Source: Membranipora membranacea | Taxonomy: Eukaryota; Bryozoa; Gymnolaemata; Cheilostomatida; Membraniporidae | Direction of reading: 5' to 3' | Length of the DNA stretch: 60,000 nt | Assembly (NCBI GenBank): GCA_914767715.1 | Contig: OU612075.1 | Span: 3,722,001-3,782,000, forward strand | In this document: piece by piece, positions 47,780 through 59,869 of the stretch | Layout: each line of letters opens with the position of its first letter | How positions within the stretch are numbered: position 1 is the stretch's first letter | The notes under the pieces: model-generated | The model's database searches: none | What the model was told of the DNA's origin: nothing | What the model saw: the letters and a program-made list of their open reading frames with translations, nothing else | Made by a program: the position numbers and the translations under genes

Positions 47780-48600
47780 CACAGAGTAAGGATATATCAT
47801 AGACTTAATATACTACCTAGACAGGCCAATAGCATTCAATATTGTCCCACTTAAATAGCACGACATGACGTAATTAGTTTGTGGTGTGAGCCATAGTTTA
47901 CTATATACAATTCAATGAAATAATGTGAAAAATCAATGGACGCCGGGCATGATATCGGCCCTTGTCCAGCCCCAATTATTTAAACACAGAGAAAATTTGT
48001 GAGTTTATGTAAAAGACCTTCCCGCACGAGATGGTATAAAAAATTGACTCCTTAGGCGAATCCAGAGCGAGAACAGACCTGATAAGTTACAATCATTAGC
48101 CAATAGATATTGAGACAAATACAGCCGTCTACCCTTAACACTTCTACCACTACTATTCAAATGCACAGAATACCCACAACACAGTATCACAAATATTTTG
48201 TTGGATGAGCTAGATCAAAGCACCACCACCATCATCATAGATTTTTGCATAAATATTCCTCGTCATGACTGAACACAACCTGCTCAGCTTGGATTCCTTG
48301 TTAAAAGATTTTACTGCAAATTTTATTGTCGCTCCATGAGGAAGAATAGATCTGTGCTGTAAATTGAGTATGCCAACTCCAGATATGTATGTATGATGAA
48401 GCTAGGGTACGTGACATATATATATATATATATATATAAAGTCTTTGGTAATCTCTCATCGATGAAATAATATAGTAAATCAAGGCACGCAGGGTATAGT
48501 ATAATACCAGCCAAATTATATAAGATCTGTTTTAATTTACGAGATAAAAATTATCAAAACAAATACAGCCCTGTACTTAACCACTTCTATCACTACATGA
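47780..48600 (+). repeat. P element left inverted arm
   Basis: It is the reverse complement of about 53390-54190, differing by scattered substitutions and by a longer (AT)n tract at 48417-48438. A 61-codon frame (MILCCGYSVHLNSSGR...) is open in both arms only because they are copies. Confidence 0.9.
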
Positions 48601-49115
48601 CAAAAAAGAGGGCTGTTACTGCGGGATTATACTAATTTCTGAGGGCACGACCAAGACCAAGGCTAACGGCTACCACTATCAGCATATTCGATATGACTGA
48701 TTACAGCATAAGCTAAAGCTTATCGACACAAATACAGCACTGAAGCTAGCCACTTCTTAGCACTACTTTGTAAAAAATATGAATATATACTGTTGAGTTA
48801 TACTAATTGTTGTGGGCACGACAAAAATTAAAAACACTACCACTATCAGCGAGCATTGCAAAGTTAGATATGACTGGTTGCAGTATATGTTAAAATTAAT
48901 CAAATTAGTAGAGCTATGTAAGCTAACCACTTCTTACACTATACTTAGCAAAAAAAAATATACTGTGGGATTATACTGAATTTTGTGGATGGGTCAAAGA
49001 CTAGAAAACTACCACTATCGGTGATTGCTGAATTTCCAAATGAGACACTATCGCTATCAGCGATCGCTGAAAATTAGATATGACTGAACACAATAAGCCT
49101 GCTCAGTTTGGAGCG
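48560..49115 (+). repeat. P element subterminal repeats
   Basis: Diverged units of about 170-190 bp share ACAAATACAGC, CCACTTCT...CACTAC, GGGCACGAC, CTACCACTATCAGC and GATATGACTG. Instances start near 48560, 48725, 48895 and 49010, continuing a series begun in the arm (48110, 48260). They are candidates for transposase binding sites. Confidence 0.65.
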
Positions 49116-49208
49116 CTTATTGTCAGTGTTTGCTGCGAGTTTGGTTGTTTCATGGTGTATTCTGACCAGCGTATATCTCTTCACTATTAGGGTGACTAGT
49201 GCAGTGGA

Positions 49209-52200
49209 TCATGAGAATTTCCTATGGATGTTATTCAGTAATATGTGGGATAGAGCATGGTTTGTGATACGTAAATTGATGTTATGGACCAGTCCTATAG
49301 TTTGTAGAAGATAACGAATGGCTTTTTCTGTGATCAAACATATCTCTACCACTGCTGGGTGCGGCTGAACCAGTCCGCCACGATTCTTTGAGTTTATGAG
49401 AGTAACATTGTCATCCACAGCCACAGTGCATGGCGAGCTATCAGTTATGAATGTCATACACTCATTGCATGTAAGTTTGAGTGTTCGAATGACATATCCT
49501 CCTAAAAGAAATGTTAGAATGATGATTGATATACTTATAATAATTATTGATATCATTATGATACGATTATGAAGGGCTGTTTAAGTGATCCCAACTCTCT
49601 CTTCAGACCCTGTCAGGAGTGGAACTAGATGAAATGCTGTGCTGCTGTACAAAACTTCTATATACTATCTATGTATAACTGCGACAGTCTTGTACAGAAG
49701 TTTTCCTCACTTACCTATATACTCCACTATGTCTGATACAGGTTTTGAGAGATCTACTGTGAGAATCTCACTTTCATCTGCAAACTCATCGATCTCTGGT
49801 TCTTCCTCAGCAGACTTTTTCTTCTTCTTAATCGAGAGAAGGAGTGAGCAGATGGAGGAAGATCTATCCAGTTCAATACAGTTGGCATTTGGACTAGGAC
49901 TAACGTCGGACTTTACAAGTAGAGCACGCAGTGCAGATTTGAATGTAATAACGTCGGGATTATTATTAAATCCACCTTTGGCCCTAATTTTGGAAAATAA
50001 CGTCTCAATGTGGTCCTGGCCTAGTTGGTAGGCGCGTATGTACTTTACGTGTGGATATTCGTTAAAAACAAAGCGACTGACTCCCAGCAATGATGTTGCA
50101 GCTGACCTGAATCCGAGAATAAACGTATTTCTTCGGCTTTGGTTAACACGATTCCCGTCCGATAACTCGAGGGTCTCAAGATACACTAGTATGCTCTCGA
50201 GCGATTCTTCTGTTTTGTCGATATTTTCTCTCCTCAATGGACTTTTATAACCTCTGCCGAAGGGATTATGACTGTTCATTATATCGAACAACTTATCAAG
50301 CTATTAAAAAAGAAGCATCTATGATCACAAGATAATACTCATATATTTATTTGGGATCAAATTTAATTACAAATTATCATAAGATAACATAGAAGAAAGC
50401 GGGAGGATATCAATAAAAAAATTGGCCAGTTGCTGATACAACTGTCAACATACTATCTGTCTTTGAACCACCTATATAGCTGCGGAAAACGGAGAATCAA
50501 GCGCTTTAGCAACTGCAATGCATAAGGGTACACAACTCCAGACTCCAGAAAGAACAATGCTGACTTTGCCTGAGCTGCTGTTAGCGATAACACAAATAGA
50601 TAGATGCCTATATCACTTATAAAGCCAGCAGCCTATATTATTATCATGACAGAGATAGGGGTAAATATTTTATTACTCAACTCAAAACTAGCAGTTAAAT
50701 TCCCTGACAATATTGTTAATACCCCCTCCCATAGCATGACAGTGGAATGTCAATATGCCTTGCTAATTTTATGACACTGTGGTTTCTTGCCCAATCGAAC
50801 TACCACTGCTAACCGTATTTATATGCAATAGCTGTAGGAGTATGACGCATCGATAATTATAAAATGACTGACTCAAAATAAATTGTGATTACATACATCT
50901 ATGGAGTCAGCTTGTCAAAGTTATTACAGCTACCAGCTACTCAGCTTTTTTACGAAACACATGAGGGTTCTTTGCCGCTCCGTCAGCAGGTATAATTTTG
51001 ACAACTAATAAATATCAAAACGCTGCGATTCAATTTTAGAACATAATTATTTTTTCTCTCACCTGCCGAATGAAAGTGATAGTTGGGCCGGCATCCTTAA
51101 AATTTATGTCCACTTTAGATAAGTACTCGAGAGCATCGGCCACTGATGATGATAACATTTCTGCTGCGAGCTTTACCTTCATCTTCATGTTGGTCCAATT
51201 CATGTGGTGCTTAGTCAGCTTGTTTGCCAATCGGAGACCCATTTCTTGTTGCAGATCATTGAGCTGCTCAATAAACTTATAGTCTATGAACCCATCTTTA
51301 GTTCTGAATCTTCTCATTGTCCCAAAGGCATTTCTTGCCAGTTTTAACATGTGTACTGCATCCAGCGTGACATAGACCTTGTGTGGCAGAGTCGGGTGTG
51401 GGAAGTGAGGTTTATCGGGAACACTTGCTCCTAGCTTACGCAGTGTAGCAATATTGGACTTAGCTCCATCACAGGTGATGTTGACGACACGCAGGCCATG
51501 CTCAGCAGTGATTTTTAGGCAATCATCTATCAGCTTGTGCTGGACAGCACTGTCAACTTTATCAACGTAAAAGTATCCTATAGGATGGCGGATTCCACCA
51601 ACAACTGGCACCAGTAAAAACACCAAAGCTTCAGATGCCATTTTAGATTTGTCTCCTATAGTGACATACCCCTTCACCTCATGGCCACTTTTCTCCAAGA
51701 TAAGTCGCTTACGTATTGACATACTGTCGATCACCAGACTGTAAGCATTATCATGTGTTTTTGTTGACACAAGTTTGATGACGTCTGTTAAAAAGCCAGG
51801 CTCACAGTCAACAGACTCTAGCCACCTCCTTATTGTACGTGCATTAGGAAGAGTGAAGTTAGACCTCAAGTATGCATATGCCTTTGGGGAGTAATAGTGC
51901 ATTGTGATGGCAAACGCTTTTATTGCCTTACTGTTTTCCGGGTCTTGTTTACAGCCTGATTTTTCACAAGCTCACCAAGACAGCCGTCTAGAGCTGAGAG
52001 CTGGGTGTTTTGGGTTTTGTTCTCTTTCTGCAAAATTTGCAGCAAATTCCTCTGAATCCTGGCCTTGTTTTGCAGTCTGCTAACGCTCCTTCTCAGAGTG
52101 TTTATTTTTTTTTTCAGTTTTGGAATTCTCACGGCAGGATCCTCTATCGGGCGACCTCGTTGTTTTGGAGTATCGGTTGTAGGTTCAGTGACCGTATTTT

Positions 52201-52536
52201 CTGACGGAATGATGCTGCTTGGCTTTTCCGTCTTTCTTTAGGCTCAGGGGTTTGTAGATAGTGTGGGAAGGATTGGAAAATTGTTGGGATAGCATCCTTT
52301 TTTAGCAAAGCTCTCCCACCCACACCAGGAGGCCTTCTAAATGTATCTCGTTTGAAATGTTCGCTACATAGATCAGCATATTTCGATGGAGTCCAGTTCT
52401 TGCGTTTAACGGCCGAAACCCATACCTTTAGTCTCTCCTCGTTATTTCTGGGGAAGGCGTGGAAGCTTAAATTAGGATTTCCTGCCGGGTTATTTCCACA
52501 GCCGTAGGCAGCACACCAGTTTCTAGATGACTTTTT
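49209..52536 (-). pseudogene. THAP-domain P-type transposase, core intact, N-terminal frameshifts
   Basis: Sense order: the THAP zinc finger (52536-about 52280; CAAYGC, then FHAFPRN, W, and CSEHF giving the C2CH ligands), a linker, a basic coiled coil (52132-51925), the RNase H-like catalytic region (about 51980-51063), a donor CAG|GTGAGA at 51062, exon 50300-49715 and exon 49501-49209 (stop). Acidic residues occur in LVIDSMSIRK, ITCDGAKSN and GQDHIETLFSKIR, the places where P transposases keep their catalytic Asp/Asp/Glu. The C-terminal exons splice in frame (phases 0 and 1). Two one-base shifts, near 52240 (between KERRK and TEKPSSIIPSENT) and near 51970 (between the coiled coil and KQDPENSKAIKAF), interrupt the N-terminal half. 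Only indel repair could restore it, so I call it a pseudogene. Confidence 0.9.
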
Positions 52537-52988
52537 CTAAAAGGATCACAAATGATAACATATACAAATAATTATCATTAAACTACAGCTTTTGATATAA
52601 TAAACAGAAATTGTAAAATCAATTTCATACGGCGTCAGCATGGCCAAGAAAGATTTGCGAGATCACCGATTAAGTCTACTCACACCTTTTGACTGCTGTG
52701 CCAGTTCTGAGTTAGATATTTCGGGAGTAAATAAGAATTGTCATCTCAAATAGTGTCCCTCCACCCCCCCCCCCCCCCATCACTATCGTTCCACCTTTTT
52801 TTTCTTACATTCAAATTTTATCACACCCATCGACTATTATTTACTATGCCTATAGCCTTTAATTTATGTGCATGTATAGAAGGATGTGGGTATTATTATG
52901 TGACAATATTTAATTGATTTCTATCTAAAAAAATAAGAAAGCCTGTCCTCTTAGATCGATGGGACAAGCAGAAATTATGCCAAAAAAT

Positions 52989-53177
52989 TCAATCCAATAA
53001 AGACCGAAATATGACAATGCATACACGAGACCCACCACTGGGCTGTTTCTTACCTTGTGAAGTGGTGGCAGCAGGATTTTCATCTTGTGAAGATGAGGCA
53101 GCAAGATTATCATCTTGTGAAGATGAGGCAGCCAGATCATCATCTTGTGAAGATGAGGTAGCAGGCTGTAGGCTCAT
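52989..53177 (-). other. Possible leader exon of the P transposase
   Basis: An ATG-initiated frame reads MSLQPATSSSQDDDLAA followed by two more copies of a ten-residue SSSQDDxLAA repeat (30-bp tandem repeat in DNA), up to a good donor CAAG|GTAAGA near 53055. It lies upstream of the THAP exon in the right place for a first coding exon, but its phase (1) does not match the THAP exon (phase 0). The link is unproven. Confidence 0.35.
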
Positions 53178-53389
53178 TTAAAAATAGTTTTGCTATAAAC
53201 TGAGCTGGGTACTATATCCAGAACTTCTTTGTTTGCCTTGTATCTCGCAACTGATGATAGTAAAATTGCAGCTGGGCTTACTTGTGAAGATGAGACAGCA
53301 GGCTGCAGGTACACGTTTTATAAATAAATAATCTTAACCAAGTATGAATATTAAAACCAGTAACCACTTTGTTTACATAGTATCTTTCA

Positions 53390-54190
53390 TCTTCTGTTTC
53401 AGTAGAGGGCTGTATTTGTTTTGATAATTTGTATCTCATAAATTGAAACAGATCTAATATAATTTGGCTGGTATTATACCCTGCGTGCCTTGAGTTACTA
53501 TATTATTTCATTGATGAGAGATGATCATAGACTTAATATATATATATGTGTGTCATGTACCCTAGCTTCATGATACATACATACATATCTGGAGTTGGCA
53601 TACTCAATTTACAGCCCAGATCTATTCTTCCTCATGAAGCGACAAAAAAAAATTGCAGTAAAAACTTGTAACAAGGAATCCAAGCTGAGCAGGTTGTGTT
53701 CAGTCATGAAAAAATCTATGATGATGGTGGTGGTGCTTTGATCTGGCTCATCCAACAGAATATTTGTGATACTGTGTTGTGGGTACTCTGTGCATTTGAA
53801 TAGTAGTGGTAGAAGTGTTAAGGGTAGACGGCTGTATTTGTTTCAATATTTATTGGCTAATGATTGTAACTTATCAGGTCTGTTCTCGCTCTGTATTCGC
53901 CTAAGGAGTCAATTTTTTATACCATCTCGTGCGGAAAGGTCTTTTACATGAACTCAGAAATTTTCTCTGTGTTTGAATAATTAGGGGCCGGACAAGGGCC
54001 GATACCATGCCCGGCGTCCCTTGATTTTCACATTATTTCATTGAATTGTATATAGTAAACTATGGCTCACAGCACAAACTAATTACGTCATGTCGTGCTA
54101 TTTAAGTGGGACACATTATGATCAGTGAAGCATAAGCATTGTCCTGTCTAGGTAGTATATTAAGTCTATGGGATATATCCTTACTCTGTG
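53390..54190 (-). repeat. P element right inverted arm
   Basis: Mirror of 47780-48600. It ends CCTTACTCTGTG followed by ATAGCTTCA. Confidence 0.9.
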
Positions 54191-54197
54191 ATAGCTT

Positions 54198-54470
54198 CAT
54201 ACATTATGACTGTCAATGTTGGACCACACATGAAGGCTTTGCAACAAACAACACAACTGTCAATATTAGGAGGATGGTCAACTCCCTTTAGACCACCCAT
54301 ACACAATAGCTGGATAACTTATAACTGTCAGTGTTAGACCACGCCTCTTCCCCATTTAGGATCTTACCGAACAGAGCTATCTGAGACGGTAATTTCTACC
54401 ATATATCATAACCATTGCTACAAACGGTATTGTAAATCAGTGTTTTGTGACTCTAGTAATGCATGTCTGC
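54198..54470 (+). repeat. Dispersed repeat, copy 3 of 3, right flank of the P element
   Basis: It continues directly from the target site: CATTATGACTGTCAATGTTG, later GACCACGCCTCTTCCC and GGTAATTTCTACCATAT, matching 45380-45690. Confidence 0.75.
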
Positions 54471-54508
54471 TAATGTATTGATTTTGCTTTTATTTTTGGA
54501 CAAAATTG

Positions 54509-54811
54509 TCATGATCTCAACTCCATGATTCTTGTCTTCACATTTACTACAGGCGTGACTGAACTTGCATACCGTCCTAGAGCAAGTCCCATAATTAAAA
54601 AAATTACAATACATAATACAGGGGTATCATTTCTCAACAAATTTCTGAGATCAACTAGCTTTCCTTCGTTAATCTGGGACACCACTGACTCTGGTACATT
54701 GTTTACCGATAGCTGATTAGGTGGATGGGTATTACCTGTTTTACTGCCGCTGCTGGCTATGCAGTCACTGTAGGAGCCCGCATCTTTCTCCCAGCTCGCA
54801 TTGCTGCCTGC
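54509..54811 (-). other. 100-codon open frame with C-terminal membrane segment
   Basis: Open on the minus strand from just after a TGA (54814-54812) to a TGA at 54511-54509, with no early ATG, so it would be a last exon. It contains polar SSGSKTGNTHPPNQL, then VVSQINEGKLVDLRNLLRND, and a hydrophobic stretch PVLCIVIFLIMGLALGRYA of membrane-helix length, then KTRIMELRS. That layout suits a tail- or single-pass-anchored protein. An overlapping frame (54901-54757, SSQRRTRSGGPAEVLELKPP) has a better acceptor but stops after 47 residues. At most one is real. I do not recognise the family. Confidence 0.35.
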
Positions 54812-55159
54812 TCAGTAAACACTTGCTGCCTCCTTCTTACAGGTGGTTTAAGTTCAAGAACCTCAGCTGGGCCGCCTGATCGGGTCCTTCGCTGGCTGCT
54901 ACTGGAATAGAATTAAACTTATAGGATTACTGGTATACAATAGAAAAATTGTGTTATATAACTTGCCAAGGTTCTCCACGAACAAATTTCTTTATTTACC
55001 AGATGTTCCTACTGAAATGACAGAACCTTTCAATAATTATTTCAGAAAATACTTATGAACATATAAAATAGGGGAACACATATTATTGAACACCCGGTCA
55101 TAGAATTTTTTTTGTAATATGGGTGTGATCAGGTAGGATTTTCACACATTGTTGTCATC

Positions 55160-55700
55160 ATTATATCCAAACTGTCAGGTAAGCTTGGGCCCTGTTTATG
55201 ACAAAACAGAGGGTGGGCTGCCCCTAAAGAGGGACGCAAGTTGCCCGGAGTCCTCATACTGAGAGTGTGATACATCCTAGCAAGCTAGAATGCATCCTAG
55301 AGGTGAGGCCATGGTGGACCTCCTAATCGTGAGTGTGCAGCAAGCTGCCAGAAACTGAAACAGGCACTCATCAGCCATTAGCCATGACACTTTGATCTTA
55401 GCCAATAGGCCGAGAAGCGAAGGTAAGCTTGGGTTGAGTTGGTCTTGAGTGTCAATAAGTAATTTTAATCACTGTGCGGAAGAGTCAACCTTGATTACCT
55501 ATAGATTACTGTGCAGTGTATGATGAGATAATACTCTACTGCCTGTTGATGTTAGTACAACTGCAGACTGAGATCTGGGAGGTAGAGGGGGAGTAGAATC
55601 ACTACTAGATGGAGTCTTATGTAGTGATGAGCGCCTCTCTGTGAGCGAGGTGGTATAACAGGGGGCATAACTCTAGACTGTAAAATGATAGTAACAGGGT
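55160..55700 (+). repeat. Duplicated segment, copy 2 of 39640-40030
   Basis: Same word order as copy 1, but with an insertion of about 215 bp after the first AGGTAAGCTTGGG (a second AGGTAAGCTTGGG follows it near 55420) and a 14-bp deletion. The minus-strand reading frame is broken. Confidence 0.7.
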
Positions 55701-57314
55701 ATAAAATATTGATGCAATTATTTTTCCTATGTCAGCAGAACTGAACAAAACATTTGACATGACTCGAAATGAAAGCATCAAATTTGTCCATTTTGCTGCA
55801 GGACTTTGCAGCTGATTTCCCATGTTTTATGCTATCTACCTGCATACACATATCTGAGAATGGTATGTTGAGGAGGTGGGATCACAAATTGATGAGTACA
55901 CTATCCTATGGGATGTTCACTACATTGTTTTTACTTACTGTTGTGTGACGGTCTAAATAAGGCTAACAAACACAATTAACACATGTACCAGTGAGAAGAA
56001 AACCGTAACTAATATTTCGTAATATTTCTGAACAGACTGAAAGGAACGGAACAGCTGAACAGAATTTCTAGGACTATATTTTTCTTTGTTCTCTTTTTTT
56101 TGTCTGTGTTTTGCTAAGATTTGATAGAATAGGTGACTTCAAGCTTTTTCCTACAGTTGTGTAACCACAAATACATTCATTTTAGCAAAATGATTTAGTG
56201 ACTATAATGATTCAACAATTACCAGTTGGCCCTTAATATAGCTACCCTCCTATTATGGTAATAGGATGTCATGTCAAACACCGATTTAGGGCAAGACCAC
56301 AATGTGCGACTGAAGCAATCAATGTTCCAATTATGCAAAAGTCAGATACCAGTCAGCAAGCCAGGAACATTATCTAGTCACCGAGTGCAACCTACATTCC
56401 ATCTACCAGTTGTGTAATACCAAGAAAACTACTGTGAACACATTACACTCCTTAGTTGCAACCCTCACTACTCTATTACATGAATGACAATTAAAGTTAA
56501 ATCACTGCTTCTGAAGAACCAGGAACTGCATTCACAGAAATACATGGATCAAAAGCTTGCACAAAGTAAATCTTTGACTAGATGCTCTTTGCTCTGTAAT
56601 ATTTTTTATTTGAGAGATTGAAATTTTGAAAAAGTCCAATATGAGACTTAATGTGCAGAGCGATCATCTATCATAGCCAACACCAACCAGAAAATCTCTG
56701 CAATAATCTTATTATCCACAACAAAATAATAGTTCAATACAAAAACCCTGATTAAGGTTATGATACCAGCGTTGACCGATTTGGACATTTTATATACCAT
56801 TGGAAAGCTGCTGAGCTACTGATCGCTAATAGCTCATCAAAAACGTGACGTTGCGTCATTTTGTCGGAGAAATGAGGCCGAAAAGGCTGTGTTTTGCAAA
56901 GTGGATGGCTGCGCTACATTGATTGCTAGAAAGTTCAAAACAGGTTACATTCATTCTTAGAGACATAGTTCATCCTAATTTTAGGTTGAAAATAATATTT
57001 GATGAGCCAAAGTGGCTTTTTACGTCACGTCATAATGCGTGTGGTTTTTTAACTTGATGATATAATGCGAAATTTTAACCAACGATTTGAGACAGTTTGA
57101 ATAAAAAAGGCCAAATTTTTTGCTTTTTTCCACTATATTGCTGGTAAAATGACACACACCGCAAATTTCCGCAGTATATCAAATGTGTCGATATCAGCAT
57201 AGACCATCAAAGGTAGATACATTTTGCGCCATTTATCAATAGCGTGAAACATGCTGTCAAAAGGTTCAGCACTTAGGTCAGACAAATTTTTGCCGAAAAT
57301 TCTCACATACCAAG
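55701..57314. other. No gene recognised
   Basis: Around 56040-56070 CTGAACAGACTGAAAGG...ACAGCTGAACAGAATTTCTA repeats a phrase from 34800-34835 (again, partly, at 57787-57815). 56760-57300 is AT-rich with unclear repeats. No exon was identified. Confidence 0.4.
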
Positions 57315-57606
57315 CACCAATCCAAGGCTGTACCTAAACCTAACTCTGGACACTTTAATAAAGCGTATTAGAAACAGGAAATGCCACAGAATATGGCACT
57401 ATCTATCAGTCTTCCTCGAATTGCGCACCACAGAATGCCCAAAACAGCCAATTTAGGGGCCTTTTAAAGGTGTTTTTTTGGCATTCTGTGGTGCAAAATT
57501 TGGGAAAAAACTGATACGTTATGCCATATTCTGTTGTCATTTACTGTTTCTAATACGCTTTATTAAAGTGCCCAGAGTTAGGTTTAGGTACAGCCTTGGA
57601 TTGGTG
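57315..57606. repeat. Foldback (MITE-like) element
   Basis: Terminal arms CACCAATCCAAGGCTGTACC and reverse complement are exact for at least 34 bases. Inner arms around AATAAAGCGTATTAGAAACAG and GGCATTCTGTGGTGC also pair, leaving a loop of about 40 bp near 57440-57480. No open frame. Confidence 0.85.
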
Positions 57607-59644
57607 TGATACTTACTTAACAGGCATGGAGAGCATGATTTCTCAACTGTGGTTACTTTCTCAATCGCAGCCTTCGCCATCTTATGTTCTCGAACATTAT
57701 TCAGGGGTCAAATACTATTCTTGAGTCGGTTTGTTGCCTTTGAAGAGGGCAGTAGTATACTGACATATAACGGCAACTGTGAATTGCTGAACAGGCTTAA
57801 TAGGCTGAACAAGCTAATAATGCCGTAGCACAGCTCATCTACTAGTCCTGCAACTTATCACTGTAAGTGTTTCATTACCCTTGTAACATGCTGTAGGCTG
57901 TAGATGATAAATCAAGGTCAAGTCTTGGACTTCAGTTAGTATTCAATGCTTATGATAGTGATACCTAGAGAGTGTTTGCAGTATCAATTAGATGAACAAA
58001 CTTCATCAGGGTGCTTGGTCACTGGGTGCAGGCCCCAGAGAACTGAGAAGAAGGTTCATTGCGTAAGGCAGTCCTTGCACCCTGCTATACTCTGCTTAAA
58101 TCTATAAATAGTTACCGGATCGAATGATTCACAGTGTATTATGCTGATCATTGTTATTTTTAGGTATATTGAATATAATATGTATGACAGCGACCGGTAT
58201 TCTAGCTCTTAGTCACATTGATCAAACTTTTTTGGGTCAAACCAAACGCATATCCTCACTCCAACTTTGGAGAGTGAAGTCCTTGGGAGAACTAAAGATA
58301 TCAGGTAGTATGTTAGATCAGGGAGTTGGAGAGGCAATATAACATTTGTCCCAAACTCCCTGGTATGATTGCATCGGACATAAGGATTGTCCTAACATAG
58401 TTCTTGGAAACACGGCTCCAAGTTCTCTCAGCTAAAATCGATCCTTTTCCCAAGGAAATCTGGTCATATCGCTCAATTAGACAATTCGTGCACAAAACGT
58501 AACTCAGAGTGCATAGGTATAGTTCCATCTATGAGAGAGTGATTTGGGAGCAAGACCTACGTAGAGCACAGACCTACGTAGAGCACCTAAGCTGTTTTTT
58601 ATTCGGAGACCTTTCAGTCACGGTTGAGAAAATTCTCATCTATTTATTCGTTATTCTGTAGACTAAACAGCCAAGTCATAACATCCCTGGATGAATATAG
58701 ATGTTGATACAGCTGTCACAAAAATGTGTCATTTGAACTTTCTTAGGCCTAGTATAGTAATTATTGTGCTAAAATTACGTTACACAAAACAGATAACGAA
58801 ATAAGAAATAAAGGGACCTGTTATGTCAACCGCCGGCAACAAACAAACATGGTATGTATGAAGAAAAAATAAACATTTGACCAAAGGCAAAACTTTGATA
58901 TAATTTGGTACCCACTTACAGATTACAGTTGTCAATTGTCAGTTCGTTCACCGACGTATTTGTTGTCTATTAGAAGTCACGATTGATTCGAATCAGCTTA
59001 TCAGTAGCACTTTGGGCATTTACAATTCAAATGTGCTTGACGCTTGAGTTCCTAAACTGAAAACCTTACCCTCAAGCAATCGAAAAATCCATAGACACTA
59101 AGACTTATGTAAATAGGTCATTAGGCATTCTTTGTGGCACTATGGTGCAGACTCATATCTCAAGGTTGATCTGCAAGTTGTGTGTCAGCATATTGATCAC
59201 CCAGATGACTTCATTTACTACAGTATCATGATGGACCACATTCAAAGTTCGGAAAGGAAAAATGATAATTTGATCAATCAATGCTGAAACCGAATGAGAT
59301 GCTCAACTGGGAAAAAAAGTTTATATTTCTGGGTTAGAGATAGAACTAAGAGGCCACTGAATGATTGTTCAGCAGACCCAGACAGGTTTTGGAGTAGGAC
59401 CATTATTATTATTCAAAGTTGGGACAATGTCTCAGTCTGCCAGTGAGGGTGCTGCTGCATCATCATCAACATTCCACCATTTCTTTCACTTTGATTCTTT
59501 GTTACAATGACATACATACAAATGAAATACATACATACATAGATTCTACAGATTGTTCCAGGAACTGTCTGTGTTGAAAGATCAGGGAGTACTCCTAGTC
59601 CTAGTCTTTGCTGGTTGTTGGTAAGGTAAATTGGGTGGTGACAG
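57607..59644. other. No gene recognised
   Basis: Short open frames at 58151-58342 (+) and 58528-58313 (-) overlap and show no family motif. A direct repeat, ACCTACGTAGAGCAC, occurs twice near 58555-58590. Confidence 0.4.
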
Positions 59645-59869
59645 TCAGAACAGCTCACCTGACAGACACCTCTCCTGTGCATATATCTTTTCTAAGGTGG
59701 CTTTATGTTGAGAATGTCTGATAGTGATAACATCAACAATATCCCCTTTCAGTGCGCAGGTCAGTGAGTGATGCTCTAACCTCAAAGTCAGGCCTATGAA
59801 CAACTTATCAGACTCAGTTAACAGGATGGTGCAGACTTTGTTGTTGACAATCATACCTCCAAAACCCAA
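59645..59869 (-). other. Candidate exon of unknown protein
   Basis: Minus-strand frame GFGGMIVNNKVCTILL...GDIVDVITIRHSQHKATLEK...RCLS ends at a good donor (CTGTCAG|GTGAGC, about 59658). Amphipathic residue patterning looks protein-like, but no good acceptor precedes it and I do not recognise the family. It could be an internal exon of a gene entering from the right edge. Confidence 0.25.

Larger units (their letters stand above)
47780..54190. mobile_element. P-element-type (THAP9-like) DNA transposon
   Basis: Both ends read CACAGAGTAAGGATATATC inward. The arms run 47780 to about 48600 and about 53390 to 54190 (about 0.8 kb, roughly 90 percent alike by eye). ATAGCTT(CA) lies beside both ends, a 7-9 bp duplication whose exact length is blurred because the element's first bases CA repeat it; P elements make 8-bp duplications. 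The interior contains a THAP-domain P transposase read leftward. The flanking sequences rejoin into a repeat that is uninterrupted at 45.2-45.4 kb. Confidence 0.9.

Noticed and set aside
48005-48190. 61-codon frame found in near-identical form at 53766-53951, suggesting a conserved protein
   Set aside because: The two are the inverted arms of one transposon. The similarity is due to the arms, and no coding-type substitution pattern is evident.
49639-50250. 130- and 70-codon plus-strand frames
   Set aside because: They are antisense shadows of the transposase C-terminal exon (50300-49715).
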